Shown piece by piece: positions 11,901 to 23,497 of a stretch of 64,000 nucleotides of DNA. Within the stretch, counting starts at the first letter, position 1; every line of letters begins with the position of its first letter. A program made the position numbers and the translations under genes. The stretch spans positions 1 to 64,000 of the forward strand of contig WNNJ02001842.1 of the NCBI GenBank assembly GCA_012934845.2, in the 5' to 3' direction. The notes beneath the pieces were generated by a model that searched no databases, was not told where the DNA came from, and saw nothing but the letters and a program-made list of their open reading frames with translations. Origin of the DNA: Pomphorhynchus laevis. Its lineage: Eukaryota > Acanthocephala > Palaeacanthocephala > Echinorhynchida > Pomphorhynchidae.

Positions 11901-12301
11901 ATATAATATTTCTGTGTTATTAGTTTCCTTTCATCACAATTGCTAGTATAAGTTTATATTAAACTTTTTTAATTACATAAAATTTAGACGACATTTACAA
12001 AATTGATAAGGTGATAATGAAAAAACAACATTTTAAAAAATTATAATTAATCACATGTTGGATGATGGCTAGTCGTGAACTCATGCTGTACAACTGCATA
12101 ATTTATGCTGTATCTGTGGATTTATGCAGTTTTGTCAATGCTGCTCGCCCCTTTAACATAATCCTAGTTGCTACTTTTCTGTTAAAATCAATTACGGTAT
12201 AATTAAATGATTGATGTAATTAATGGAAATGCTGTAATGATCACACACAAAACATATCTGGAGAGTCTTACAAATCAAGGAGATAATATTGAAAATTGAC
12301 T

Positions 12302-13918
12302 TTACATATTTTCATCATCTGGCTCACTGCACATGCACGCGAATTCTACGCTATTTAAAATGTTTTTTAAGCTGATAAATTTAATCGGTATTTCAACTCG
12401 AATAACTTTGGAATCGGATACTTTTATCGGATTTGATAATAACTTAATATTATCAATCGGTGAGCTTTTCTGATTTGGTACTTGCAGATTACAAATGTCT
12501 TTTTCATTCTGAAACAAGTCAAAAAACTCAACTGTATTACGTCTGTTTCCTATCATTATCCGTAACAGGAAATCTCTATTTGCAATTTCATTTTCTTCAC
12601 TCGAGATGGTTGGTAACACAACGTAAAAGCCACTATTCAGAAAGGTCATCATGCTTACACTTTGTTGATTAAGATATGGTCCAGATGTATGTACTCTCTC
12701 CAGTTCATTTATGCTAAATGTTTTATCCATACATATCTCCACTCCTGCTTTAACTTTATACAATCTTATCTGAATAAAACGAACGGCATCTATTTGGTGC
12801 AAATCGCAAACAAATATATTTCGATCGTCGGATCTTTGCTCAATCTTCATTAGATATTGAGAACTAAGCCAAATATTCCCGTCGCTAAAGCCGCACTTAT
12901 TTTCCCATTGACCATTTACTTCCCATGTACTCCAGTTTCTGTTTTCATAATCCGCCATACACAACACTGGATTGTGGACATCCAAAAATATGTGGCACGC
13001 ATCTAAAATAGAAATCTTCTGCCGAAACTCTGTAATATCTACAAGTCGTTCGTCATCACGGAGTGTTGATGAAGATCTTCTTCTGGTCGAGGCTATAATA
13101 TTTTCATCTGTAATTGTTTTAAAATCCCAGCTATTTGGATCCCATGGATTTTTTAATTTAATATAATATCTTATTTTATTATTAAATTCAATTGATGCTG
13201 TTCCAGTAAGAGTATATGCGTGATTTAATCTTGGATCGTCACATTCATCGTATATGTTAACATATTTGTAATATTTATCTCCTTTTGAGTAGACGTTACA
13301 TTTGCAACACGATACAAGTGATCGATGATTAATCATAGTTTTTATCAAATTATATAGCTTTTGATCATTAGGAAAATCTTTTATTGCTATTCGTTGGGCG
13401 ATAGATCCAGTTAGTGATGTATACACAGTTTGTGGATTGGTTTCTTTTGTCATATGTTCATAACCACCTATAAATTTTATAAATGCTTTTTCTAATAATG
13501 GTATCCATAATTCATCTTGATTTGCACTATTACTCGCAAGACACAATTTTTGAACGCTTTTGTTTTGGCTTTTGTCGTCAGTATTTGTATCTAATTCTTG
13601 AATAATAATAGGGAGCTTGTCGTCTACTCTTACCTCAACCCATGATCCAAATTTCCAAAATTTAAAAATCAATTCATTGCCCTTTTTTATTTCCTGATTG
13701 AATTTAAAGACTTGTTCTAATAAGGCCGGTTGGTTTGCTATTGATATCAATGCAGAAACAAACCAGCAATCATTTAGCAGGCCTTTAATTGGACGACATG
13801 TTGACTCTAGATTTGTGATGTCAATAAATGTCGCATTTGGTCGCCATTCCAGAGCACTTGTCCATGTAGGATTTATTTTTGAATCATCAATCAATACAAA
13901 TAAGTCGTTATCGCTCAT
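12302..13918 (-). CDS. Calpain-type cysteine protease
   Basis: A 538-residue open frame with a calpain catalytic domain (about residues 20-320) and a C2-like calpain domain III (about 330-520). The triad is intact: C51 in GLLNDCWFVSAL, H233 in NHAYTLTG, N257 in LKNPWD. The His-Asn spacing of 24 equals that of classical calpains; the Cys-His stretch is about 25 residues longer. FKFWKFGSWVEVRVDDKLP is the typical W-V-D-D block. No penta-EF hand, so it is an atypical (non-classical) calpain, presumably cytosolic and Ca-regulated. The usual residues before the catalytic Cys are short. The frame TTA-TGG-AAA-ATG upstream is open back to a possible splice acceptor (ttgacag, ending 13927), so an upstream exon is possible. 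An out-of-frame ATG at -7 opens a 5-codon frame. There is no intron within 1.6 kb and no poly(A) tract at the 3' side, so a retrocopy is not shown. Confidence 0.85.
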   Translation of the reverse strand: MSDNDLFVLIDDSKINPTWTSALEWRPNATFIDITNLESTCRPIKGLLNDCWFVSALISIANQPALLEQVFKFNQEIKKGNELIFKFWKFGSWVEVRVDDKLPIIIQELDTNTDDKSQNKSVQKLCLASNSANQDELWIPLLEKAFIKFIGGYEHMTKETNPQTVYTSLTGSIAQRIAIKDFPNDQKLYNLIKTMINHRSLVSCCKCNVYSKGDKYYKYVNIYDECDDPRLNHAYTLTGTASIEFNNKIRYYIKLKNPWDPNSWDFKTITDENIIASTRRRSSSTLRDDERLVDITEFRQKISILDACHIFLDVHNPVLCMADYENRNWSTWEVNGQWENKCGFSDGNIWLSSQYLMKIEQRSDDRNIFVCDLHQIDAVRFIQIRLYKVKAGVEICMDKTFSINELERVHTSGPYLNQQSVSMMTFLNSGFYVVLPTISSEENEIANRDFLLRIMIGNRRNTVEFFDLFQNEKDICNLQVPNQKSSPIDNIKLLSNPIKVSDSKVIRVEIPIKFISLKNILNSVEFACMCSEPDDENM

Positions 13919-14164
13919 TTTCCATAACTGTCAAAATCATTTTTTTATTTTAATATGTTGTAACCATGGATATTGATAACTATAGCTTTTGCACAAATGT
14001 ATCGACTATAGCTTATTAAATTTTACACTATCTAGACATTTTGTCCAAATATTGTGTTGCCCAAAAATTTAAAGGAAAAGTTAATTTTATTTCTATATTC
14101 AAGCTAATGTTTTTATAACATTCTTAAAAATTCAAACAATACGTCCAAAACCTTAAAATTTAAA
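13919..14164. other. Upstream region of the calpain; no gene seen
   Basis: AT-rich. Contains the possible splice acceptor described for the calpain. No conserved promoter motif that I can defend. Confidence 0.4.
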
Positions 14165-14461
14165 TTAAAAAAAAGATTTATTTTAAAGTGGCAAATGCGT
14201 GCCAGCGCACGCTTACATGACCACAACAAAACAAAAATGTAAATCATGTGTCGAGAAGGTGTGAACGAAGGAGGTGTTTGAATGTGATAAAGGAGGGAGC
14301 GCGGCGGACGTCGAGAGGGAGTTGATTCCAGGCGAGTGAGGCGGCGGCAAGGAAGGATCGGTAACCATAGTTGTTGGAGTAATTGGGAACGTGGAGTAAG
14401 AGGGTATAACGGGAACGTAGTGATAGCGAGGTGGGGCGAGTAATACTGTACATCTGATCAC
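14165..14461 (-). mobile_element. LINE family 1, 3'-end fragment
   Basis: Only the last ~280 bp of the LINE: C-terminal codons VPNYSNNYGYRSFLAAASLA then WNQLPLDVRRAPSFITFKHL (14244-14453), the 3' hairpin (14197-14212) and a short A/T tail at 14165-14185. Severe 5' truncation, as is usual for target-primed insertion. Very similar to the copy ending at 40447. Confidence 0.85.
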
Positions 14462-15100
14462 TTCATTAAATAAAGTTCCGATGACTTTCTATATATTAAA
14501 ATGTTGACGCAAAAACGATCAATTTGATTTGTTAATATTAAATTATCCCTCGTTTTAAAGATATAAGTGATTACGAGATAAAACATATAAAAGATAAAAA
14601 TATAAAATTTCATAAAGCATTAGAGATCAGCTGCAATGAACTTACAACTGCTACGAACTTACACAATATAAGGGAACTCAACATGCCTCGGAAGATGATT
14701 TCAAACAACAAAGGCCAACGAATAATTGAAATTAATTTTTTTGATATAGAGTATATCAAAGAAGTAGGTTGTGATACAAACGGATATCATGTATAGACCC
14801 AACTGTCAGTTCCAATTTCCAACATAACATTTATTGTGATTTTTGTCTTGCTTTGAAATTTAAAACAGCTAGTTTAACCACTCTCCTCGAGGGCTACAAG
14901 CACTGCAGACTTGTCATTAATCATATTCTAAACTCGGAATTTGATAGAGCTATTGTACAAGGTGTTAATACGTTGAAATTGTGACGAGATAAGTGAATAG
15001 ATATTAACAACAAGCATGACGGCGTTTTTACACGGTGTCAGCAGCGGTCACTATACATTCATCGGATTGATAAGTCTAATTCCATTGAATGAGTTAAAAA
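14462..15100. other. Spacer, nothing recognised
   Basis: No domain or repeat recognised between two LINE family 1 fragments. Confidence 0.45.
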
Positions 15101-16235
15101 AGGATTTATTTTTAATTGGAAAATGCAATCTGGCGAACGCTTACATGACCACAACCACAACAAAGACAACACAAAATCTAAGTCATGTTTCGAGGTGAGA
15201 ACGGAGGAGGTATTTGAACGTGATAAAGGAGGGAGCTTGACTGATGTCGAGAGGGAGCTTATTCCAAGCAAGGGAGCGGCGACGAGAAAGGATCGGAGAC
15301 CGTAGTTGTTAGAGTAATTGGGAACGTGGAGTAAGGTGGAATAGCGGGAGCGCAGCTATAGAGAAGTGGGACGAGTGTCGTCTAAGTAGGGAGATTGATG
15401 AACGATGATGAGCCCACAGCGATAAGACGAAAAGTAACGAGAAGTCAGAGTTGGTTGCGGATATGGATGGTGGGCTAGGCGAGTTGGGCAATATGTGTGA
15501 ATGTGTGATCGAATCGATAGAAACGTAGGAGCACTCGAACGGCAGAGTTTATGATGCGTTGTAAAGGTAGGATGATGGATTTTGCAGAATTGACGAAACA
15601 ACTGAGGCAGTAATCGATATTAGGGAAGATAAGTGAGGGAAGAAGATACATACAAGAACGAAAGTCGATAAGAGGGCATATACGGCAAGTGTCACGGAGA
15701 ATTAAGTTGAACAAGCGGACCCTGTCGCTGACGAAGGGTTTAAGGGAAATGTGATCATCGAAATTGACGCCTATAAAGTGAGATTATGGACTATGGGGAT
15801 GATTTATGAGGCCAAAGATACAGGGGAAGGAGATATGTAAAGTTGATGAGGGATGATCCACATTATTTTGGTCTTGTCGCAGTTTAGCACGAGATGAATG
15901 TTGGAGAAACGTTTGTAGATGGAAGAAAGACAGTTGGAGGGATAAATGTCGATATCGTGTATGCGATGGTTGAGTGCATGAACATAGATAAGTATATCAT
16001 CGGCGTATTGCATTGTATTAAAGGAATAAGGTTTGGTAAACGAACAGAAATCGCCAAGCTGAAGAGAGAAAAACAGGGTACCTAAGACCGAACCTTGTGG
16101 GACCCCGCAGAAAATAGGGATGGGAGGAAAGTATGCTGATTTAGAACAAACGCGAAAGGAACAGTCGGATAGATATGAGACTGATTTTCCGAACTCCTTG
16201 ATCGTATTTGTGCATACCAACGATTTCATTGACAA
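15101..16235 (-). mobile_element. LINE family 1, 5'-truncated RT half
   Basis: Read downward from 16235: FRVCSKSAYFPPIPIFCGV, PQGSVLGTLFFSLQLGD, MQYADDILIYVHALNHRIHD, NCDKTKIMWI, then the thumb/connection region (15475-15714) and the C-terminus down to 15119. Several frame changes. The 3' hairpin has decayed (tgcaatctggcgaacgc at about 15124-15141). The 5' edge abuts the plus-strand family A element at about 16215. Confidence 0.8.
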
Positions 16236-17100
16236 TTCATGATTGCATCAAGGCAGTTGGAGATTTTCACAGAATACATGTCAACCGATGGTACTTGGAT
16301 GACGGTGTGATCAGAGGTCATCCGATAGCAGTAGCGAATGCGTTGAATTATCTAGAGAAGGAATTTGTTCTACTCAATTTGGAACTCAACTGGAAGAAAA
16401 CAGAGATCATATGCACTACTATAGACTTACAACATTTCACAGCGTCATCTGTTTCTCGTCCGTTAATAGTTAAGAGTGGGAATTTCTGCCTGCCCGGGAC
16501 ACCGATAGGTTGTCATAATTTCGTTAGTGACAATCTGATGAAAATCAAGCCCCCGAATTTGCAACGTCAAATCGATCGAATATTCGCAATTCCTGATGCA
16601 CAAATCACATATTTGCTACTCCGACATTGCGTCAGTGCTTCAAATATAAATCACCTGATAAGAACAATAAATCCTGATCTTGCATCACGTTCAAGGAACG
16701 TTTCGATGATTCGTCAATTGCGGCATCTAGCGAAATCACTTCCACTAAGTTTAGCTCCCAGATGCGATCACAAATCGCGCTAATTTTAAGGCTGGGTGGA
16801 TTCGGGATCCTCGAAACTTTGAAGCATGTACCTTGCGCGTATATTGCCAGTGTACAACGAGTGTGTGAAGAATGGCGACTAGAGGGCAATACATTCCCAG
16901 GACTAGCAACGCTTACCAAGATAATCGTGTCAACGCATATAACATCGCCGAAAATGCAGCCTGAGAGTTAACACAAACTGTCAATACTCTTTGACAACAG
17001 TACTCACTAGCAATTGCTGACAGAAGTTCACCAATTCGACAGGGCTCGATTACTGGCAGTGTCGCCACCCCATGCTAGTTCTTGGTCAGACTTCTGAACG
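16208..17100 (+). mobile_element. Nuclease-tailed RT element, family A (RT and linker part)
   Basis: Contains the RT active-site block WYLDDGVIRGHP (16290-16325, aspartates present), LNWKKTEII, then the post-RT block LRLGGFGI...AYIASVQRVCEEW (16785-16880) and, in another frame, FDRARLLAVSPPHASSWSDF (17037-17096). I know this succession from a common but poorly named metazoan RT family whose C-terminus carries a Cys finger and a PD-(D/E)XK-like nuclease. That tail is missing here but is present at 23498-24124. Both ends truncated; the frame changes twice. Confidence 0.65.
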
Positions 17101-17379
17101 GTTGCTTTTTAAGAACATTATTGCGTATATAATCCTTAAGAACATAATTGTGTATCTTGAAGCTAAGAATTTCCTTTATCACGCTCAACATGGCTTTGGC
17201 TAGGCTCACTCTACATCTACTAATTTAATAATATATCACGCCCATAAAAAATCTAAATATCTAAATTATCGAGATTTCATAAAATCTCGATGCTCGTTGT
17301 ATGCTGATAATCTAAAGTTGCAGATCAAATCAATCAGTTGCAGATCGGTTCGCTGCGCTCGCCGATCAGTTGCATTTAC

Positions 17380-19331
17380 TCAACAAATTAGTTGCGCAAC
17401 AAATTGTGGGTCGAATTTAGAGTTCTCTTGCTTCCAAACGTGCCTACATTGACTCTCGGAACTTATGCAATCGGCTAAAATTTCAGAAACTCTATTCGTA
17501 CGAAGATAGTATCGCCAGGTATGCATCTTTGAATCCTTGGAGGTTTTGGTCTTATGTAAGAAACAACAGAACTCTTGTCGCCACAATTAGCTCAACTCAA
17601 ACGCCAACTGAAACTTCGACCGAGCCGTCTCTAATCGCCTAACATTTAGCTGATGGCTTTTTGGTGCAGGCTTTGACCTCTAACAAACTGCATGACTTTA
17701 GTTGGAAGTATGTTTGGGTTGCACATCGGTATTGTGTTCGTCAACTCCGAGTAGATGAGGTGTTGAACGAGGTTATGAAGCTCAATCCGTTTACATCTCC
17801 GGGACCAGACAATATTGCCCCCTTCCTCGTCAAATCCCTTGCGAACGTACTAAGCAATGATTTAACTATGTTCTTCAGATACAGCTTGGACGCATCTTGG
17901 ATTCCTGATAGTTGGAAGTGTGCAATTGTGGTGCCTATTCCCAAAAAGCATACTGCTAGCTTTTGTGCGGACTTTCGGCCCATTAGCTTGAGCAGCGTAT
18001 GCTGCAAACTTTTAGAAAGAATCATTGATAGTAGAATCAGGAATTATTTGGATCGTAATCACATATTGGTTGAATCTCAACATGGCTTCAGGATCGGGCT
18101 GCATGCCTCACTAACCTACTAACTGCACGTGAAAAATGCGCTGATGCTCTTGGGGCTGGGTTTCAGGTTCATACAGTATTCTTTGATTGTTCGAAAGTTT
18201 TTGAAGGGGTACCACACAACGGCATAGTGTCTATACTGTATCACTATGGACTCCATTCATATATTTATGAGTGGGTCAGGCAATTTCTATCGAATAGGTC
18301 TTTCCGAGTTTGTGTGTGGGGGTGTGTACCGCAGGGATCAGTCCTTGGCCCACTGCTTTTTATAATCTTCATTAATGATCTGCTACTCCGCTTATCATGC
18401 TCTCATCTAGCTTTTGCAGACGATCTAAAGATTTGGTCGATCATTAGAAGTCCTGCTGATCGAGTATCGTTACAAAATGATCTAAACTCTCTGATCAAGT
18501 GATGCGATTCAACAGGACTACGGTTGAATGTTGATAAATGTGTCCTCATGCAACTAGGTCGCCCGTCGGAAACTCGAAGGTACTATATTGGAGATATTGT
18601 CTATAAGGAAGTGTCTCATCATAAGGATTTAGGGATTATTGTTCATCGATCCTTGAAAACAAAGTTGAACACTTAATTCTTTCTAGGTAAAGCTACTAGG
18701 GCGTTTTATTGTATTAAAAGTGCATTCCTCAGGTTATGCTGTCATATGTTCAAGAGTTTATTCATCTCCGTCGTCAGGCCACACTTGGAGTACTGCATTC
18801 AGGCTTGTTTCCCTGTCACTAAGCAAGAACTATTAGACCTGGAGTCTATTCTTAGGCGCGAATTGAGGCTCTGTATTAGCTTAAGTGGTATTGACTATTA
18901 TGTACGTCTAAGAAGTATTGTGATGTTGTCGGTACGTGAGAGGTTCATATCCTTGGAAATGCTATGTCTATGGCATATGTCGAATGATGCGGTGGGTAAT
19001 CCCACCGATGTAATCACTAGACGGGTAGGTAAGTTGCGGGATATAGCAGATTCTTGTATAAATTTGGATTTGGCAGATTACCAAAAGTGTATAGACTCTC
19101 GAGGAGAGGAATTAACATGTGGAAATTCGTTGCCTGAGGAAGTCGTTGCAGCCCCCAGTTTGAGAACGTATAAATCACGATGCTACAAATGGGTACGTGA
19201 ACAATGCCGCCATTCAACACTACCACTGGAATACCCTAATTAGCTACGTTGACTGACTATTTGCTTTTCTTTTGTTTGGACTCTGCCTGAATAGCCTTTT
19301 GGCTTTGGTATGTATTGGAATAATAATACAG
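17380..19331 (+). mobile_element. LINE family 2 (Jockey/CR1 group), RT half
   Basis: PWRFWSYVRNN near 17540, then RT: VLNEVMKLNPFTSPGPDNIA (17760-17820), FRPISLSSVCCKLLERII (17970-18025), a break, PQGSVLGPLLFIIFINDL (18330-18380), FADDLKIWS (18410-18440), LNVDKCVLMQLGR, HKDLGIIVHRS, RPHLEYCIQACFP, and the C-terminus NSLPEEVVAAPSLRTYKSR (19122-19180). Its 3' UTR has the hairpin AGCC-TTTT-GGCT (19290-19305) and ends ggaataataata. The endonuclease is absent. About four to five interruptions. Confidence 0.8.
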
Positions 19332-19501
19332 GGATTAGACTGAAAAGGTTGTTTTGCCCGCTTACTGTACAACACAACATATTAAAAACAAAATCAAAAT
19401 ATTAGTAACTAGCAATCCAAGGATAAAGTATTATAACGTTGTCTTGATCCTCATATATTATCCAACTGTTGACCAAATCATTGAATAATCTTAGTGACGA
19501 T

Positions 19502-19605
19502 ACAACCACAATTAGCTAAGTTGACTGACTATTTGCTTTTCTTCTTTTCTTAGACTCTGCCTGAATAGCCTTTTGGCTTTGGTATGTATTGGAATAATAA
19601 TGGAA
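19502..19605 (+). mobile_element. LINE family 2, ~95-bp 3'-end copy
   Basis: Repeats the 3' UTR of the preceding element (ttgactgactatttgctttt ... gactctgcctgaatagcc ... attggaataataat) at 19517-19602, separated by about 170 bp of unrelated sequence. An extremely 5'-truncated insertion. Confidence 0.8.
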
Positions 19606-19800
19606 GCAGTATTAGGACAAATTTGATAGGACCTAAAGTTGAAATAAAATAGATAGGTACACCCTATATTAATGATAGATCGAATGACAGGATAATTAAT
19701 CACATTAAGCGTTCTAAAAATGGCACACCAAGCATAGCTGTATATAATCAAGAAATACCCAAAATAAAAAATGTTTAAACGAAATCCTAATTACAAATGA
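19606..19800 (+). mobile_element. Possible Penelope-like RT tail relic
   Basis: ataggtacaccctatattaa followed by NDRSNDRIINHIKRS (19650-19715) resembles the PYIKGLSERI...LKKH block found between the RT and the GIY-YIG domain in Penelope-like elements. The same nucleotides (ataggtataccctatattaa) stand just before the GIY-YIG reading at 63191. Short and broken; tentative. Confidence 0.4.
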
Positions 19801-20749
19801 TTCAACATTACCAGGAAAGTAATGGTGATCCAAGATTGGACGGAAAGATGGTGGAAATATGGTCGAAGTTGTGAATACGCAGGAAGATACAAGCATCCGT
19901 GTTTATGATACTTTGGAGAGGTAAACGAGCAATATTAACAGATTGGTAAGCTTGTTAAGTAGCCAGGTCAACGGTTCGCCGGTTGCCCATATGTAATCAA
20001 AAGATTTGCTGTTTAGTTGAGTCAAATAAAAATGCTTAATTATTCAAATCTAATATTGATACTATATATTCATGATCTGTATCTAATCGTATCCAGCTCA
20101 ATAATCAATAATGTGCTTCCATGTGTCTATATCGATCGATACACTATAAAATCTTGATAGCCTAACCATATCGATAACTGATTCATATAAGGATCTGGTG
20201 TTTGTATACGACTAGAGTTAAGCACTCTGATGCACACCGACTCGTGTGCTAGCAGTTCAGACGTATTGTCGGACTCCTCAACCGGTCGCTTTTAAACGTT
20301 GACATTTCCTGTTTAAAGACTATCTCTAATGCTTTGATTATAAGTCTACTTTTATGTGCGTCACCATGTTACTACCCAATTACTGGGGAAGAATGTAATC
20401 GCCTTGAAAATGCGATCAGACCTCATTACGTAGGCATTCCTAAATGGTTGGCACAATACGCTTATACCACATCCACAAAGAAAGTAAAATTTTTTGAATG
20501 CATTTGAATGCATTCAAAAAACTACATTCATTATTTGAATGCATTTTTTATATTATAAGAGAAATTTAGTTCAAATTTAGTTGCAAATTTTTCTGATGAT
20601 ATTTTCTCGTTACGATCAAATAATCAGCGATAATTGAAAACTAAAAACTATGGGAAAAAGCGAGCGTGAGTTTTCACGTGGTTGTCTTCGTCAAAAGTGT
20701 TTCTTCAAGCAACACCATGGATGATACCGATAGCTACCTTCGGTAGCTA
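19801..20749. other. Decayed sequence, no clear gene
   Basis: Stop-rich on both strands. Small inverted pieces around gaatgcattcaaa (20500-20560). Part of 20200-20480 may be the upstream section of the following LINE, but I see no motif to prove it. Confidence 0.4.
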
Positions 20750-21680
20750 ACATAGGATTGTATTATTACGCTGGTGATTTAAAGATACGGAGAGGAATCT
20801 GCGGTCACTCAGATGCTATACAATTACAACTCGATCTTTATTCTATAAATAAATTATGCGCTTCTCAGGGGTCTTTTGATTAGCACTGGTAAATGCAAGC
20901 ACATGAGGATTGGTTCTCTAATTATTCAAACAGTGTGGTATATAGGTAGCATCAATATCGTCTCCGTTGACAAATTTGATGATTTGAGGATGGTATCTTG
21001 TAAAACTCTCGACATTAGTCAACATGTTGCTAAAGTCGCTTCCTCCTGTCGTCGTGCTATATGCCTCATTAAACGTTAGTTCAGGAACTTAGATGTTTGC
21101 AGCTTTCGAATAATATATCACAAGCTTATAGAGTCGCATATTCTTTACGCTTCTTCTGTATCCTTTCCACTTTTACAAAAAAAGTTATCTACTTATGATT
21201 CAGTGTTTATATTTGCAACAAATCTCGTTCCTGCTTTGAAAAGTCTTTAATTTGATCTTAAACTCAAGACCATTAAAATTTCATCTATCTATAACAGCCT
21301 GGTCATAGCTTACATGATGCTATTGCGGACAGCCTGCATGTCTTCGTCTCAATCACCTATTTAGTTTCCGTGATTTCATTAAGCTGGGAGGACACATATT
21401 GATACTCAAACATCACCGAAAGATACATTGATACCCCCAGGATATTCGAAACCGTGTGTTGAATCAATGGGATAGACTATCATCTGCGCACAATGATAGT
21501 CAAAGCAACAAAGCATTCCGTCGAACATTGAATTCGCAATTTAAATTGCTACAACTAACTCCTGATTGTTAACTTTTATTTTTTGTTTGTTTTTATAGTT
21601 GGTTACCAGCTCAACAAGAAATCGCTTATCGCCTGATGTATATTTTTTACAAGTCATTATTTAATAGCAAATATCAAAAG
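20750..21680 (+). mobile_element. LINE 3' half (Jockey/CR1 group), strongly decayed
   Basis: YYYAGDLKIRRGICGHSDAI (20762-20820) is a degraded Y-A-D-D active site with the usual following block; the second position of the DD pair is kept and the first is Gly. Then STGKCKHMRIG, a DLRMVSCKTL-like segment and VASSCRRAICLIKR (20876-21077). The C-terminus VLNQWDRLSS...FRRTLNSQF lies near 21455-21545. The 3' end reads tatcgcctgatgtatatttt near 21630. Stops and frame changes throughout. Confidence 0.6.
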
Positions 21681-21699
21681 TTAGAATGTAATTGGTATC

Positions 21700-21990
21700 T
21701 CAGAACTGATTAGACTCCATGGCTCTTCTTCACTAGCCACGACTTGGACGTAGTAAACGGATCGAGGGATTCTAATGCTCATTGATAGTCCACGCATAAC
21801 TAATGCTCCGATTTCTTGACGCAGTTTTGAGATTTAGTATCCATAGGCGCTGAAATTCCTTATAGTGAGTTTACGAGCGATTATTTGCAGGCAACGATTA
21901 GCGTCAACACTTAGTTCGGCAGAACTTGATATTATACTCGCCATTCAACACTACCACTGAAACTGATTAGATCTGTACACATGATGATAC
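21700..21990 (-). mobile_element. Possible LTR-retroelement RT relic
   Basis: Read on the minus strand, a short stretch is reminiscent of the N-terminal RT region of Gypsy-type pol (GL.MSIRIPRSVYYVQVV, then a CVDY-like piece). Too broken and short to assign firmly; treat as a fossil of uncertain family. The segment 21940-21960 also shares cgccattcaacactaccact with the LINE family 2 3' region at 19208. Confidence 0.3.
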
Positions 21991-22879
21991 GCTAGTGATT
22001 ATATTGGCAGATTGTCGCGGATGCAGTTGTGTTTGATTGACGGAAGAAAGCCGTGTTTACAAAATATAGCATGAGACAATGAGTTCGATTGTTCACAATA
22101 GCAACGTTTCGGAGAATCATTGGCTAGTTTACCGTATCGGTTGACTATGTCATCTCTAAAAACTCTGTTGTTGAGCATAGTTTTAGACATGGTTGATGGA
22201 TAATCAGTAAGCCATGATGATCCGTTTACGCTTCCGTGATCCAAAGCATTCCGAACACTCGTCAGATTCCTTATAGACGATTGAGCGCTCTTGTTTGTGT
22301 AGTTTTGGTTCATTTGAGAAATTTTTGATTGGTATACTGATTGATGATTGAGCTGATCGTCATGATTTAGGTTATTAACGAATGCACTGCAGAAAACGGT
22401 AGATTGTTCATGATTTGTAATGGCACTGCTTGTTAGATTGAAAATTCCAAGACCACTCATACTTACTAGTAGGTTATATAATTTCCACATTATGTCATTG
22501 GATGCGGATTTGACTTTAGTATGCTTCTCAATTCCACGCTCAGCTCGTGTTTAAGTATACTAAACCAATCATACTCACATGGCTAGTTCTCTGAAGATAA
22601 TTCCAGGTATGCTGCAAATATTTCGTAAGACACGTGTAGTGTCAATATCGATCTCCAACCCTATAAATGCGCAGCAACTTGTCATGTATTGAAGCGATTT
22701 TATCATTTATAGTTACCTTGTGAAATCGTCTGTCCCAACGGGAGTGCCAAGTCCAATCACACCATGCTCCGTAGTTTCAACTTAATTTTGGCATAGTAAA
22801 TCGAGCAAATGGTAATGTGATTCGTGATTGCGCAAGTACTTACATTTTCTCGAACTAAATGGAAACTGTATTTCTGCCC

Positions 22880-23495
22880 AATTTCCTTCAAATATATAAA
22901 TGCATCATAAACATGACCCTCTTCGGCAGATCCAACTAAATTGCCATCATCGGCATACCACAATTGGTATACATCAGGTAATTTATCCCGTATTTTATTG
23001 ATCATAGGTAAAGTTGCAGCAGCAAAGGCGGCCGTTGCTAATACATCGCCTTGTGTAAAACCATCCTGGCATTGTAACGTTTTATCACAGATAATGAGAA
23101 CTGGATAATCGCGGTATAGGTTTTGTAGTACTACCGTTAGAATATAAATATAAATGCACATATAAATATAAAATACACATATAAATGCATCATGAACATC
23201 TTCGGCAGATCCAATTAAACTACCATCATCGGCATACCACAACTGGTGTACACCAGGTAATTTATCCCGTATTTTATTGATCATAGATAAAGTTACAGCA
23301 GCAAAGGCGGCCATTGCTAATACATCGCCTAATGTAAAACCCTCTCGGCATTGTAACGTTTCATCTTAGATAATGAGAACTGGATCATCGCGGTATAGGT
23401 TTTGTAGTACTACCGTTAAAATATAAATATAAATGCACATATAAATATAAAATACACATATAAATGCATCATGAACATCTTCGGCAGATCCAATT
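22880..23495. repeat. Tandem ~300-bp duplication within family B RT
   Basis: The YADD region with its flank occurs twice in tandem (about 22905-23185 and 23190-23495). Each copy is followed by an identical AT-rich spacer (aaatataaatataaatgcac). A third copy resumes at 24125. The spacer joins the end of the duplicated RT segment, so the duplication is of DNA, not of a functional domain. Confidence 0.8.
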
Positions 23496-23497
23496 AA

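Noticed and set aside
12302-13918. Calpain as a processed retrocopy
   Set aside because: No poly(A) tract or flanking target duplication seen; intron absence alone is not enough.
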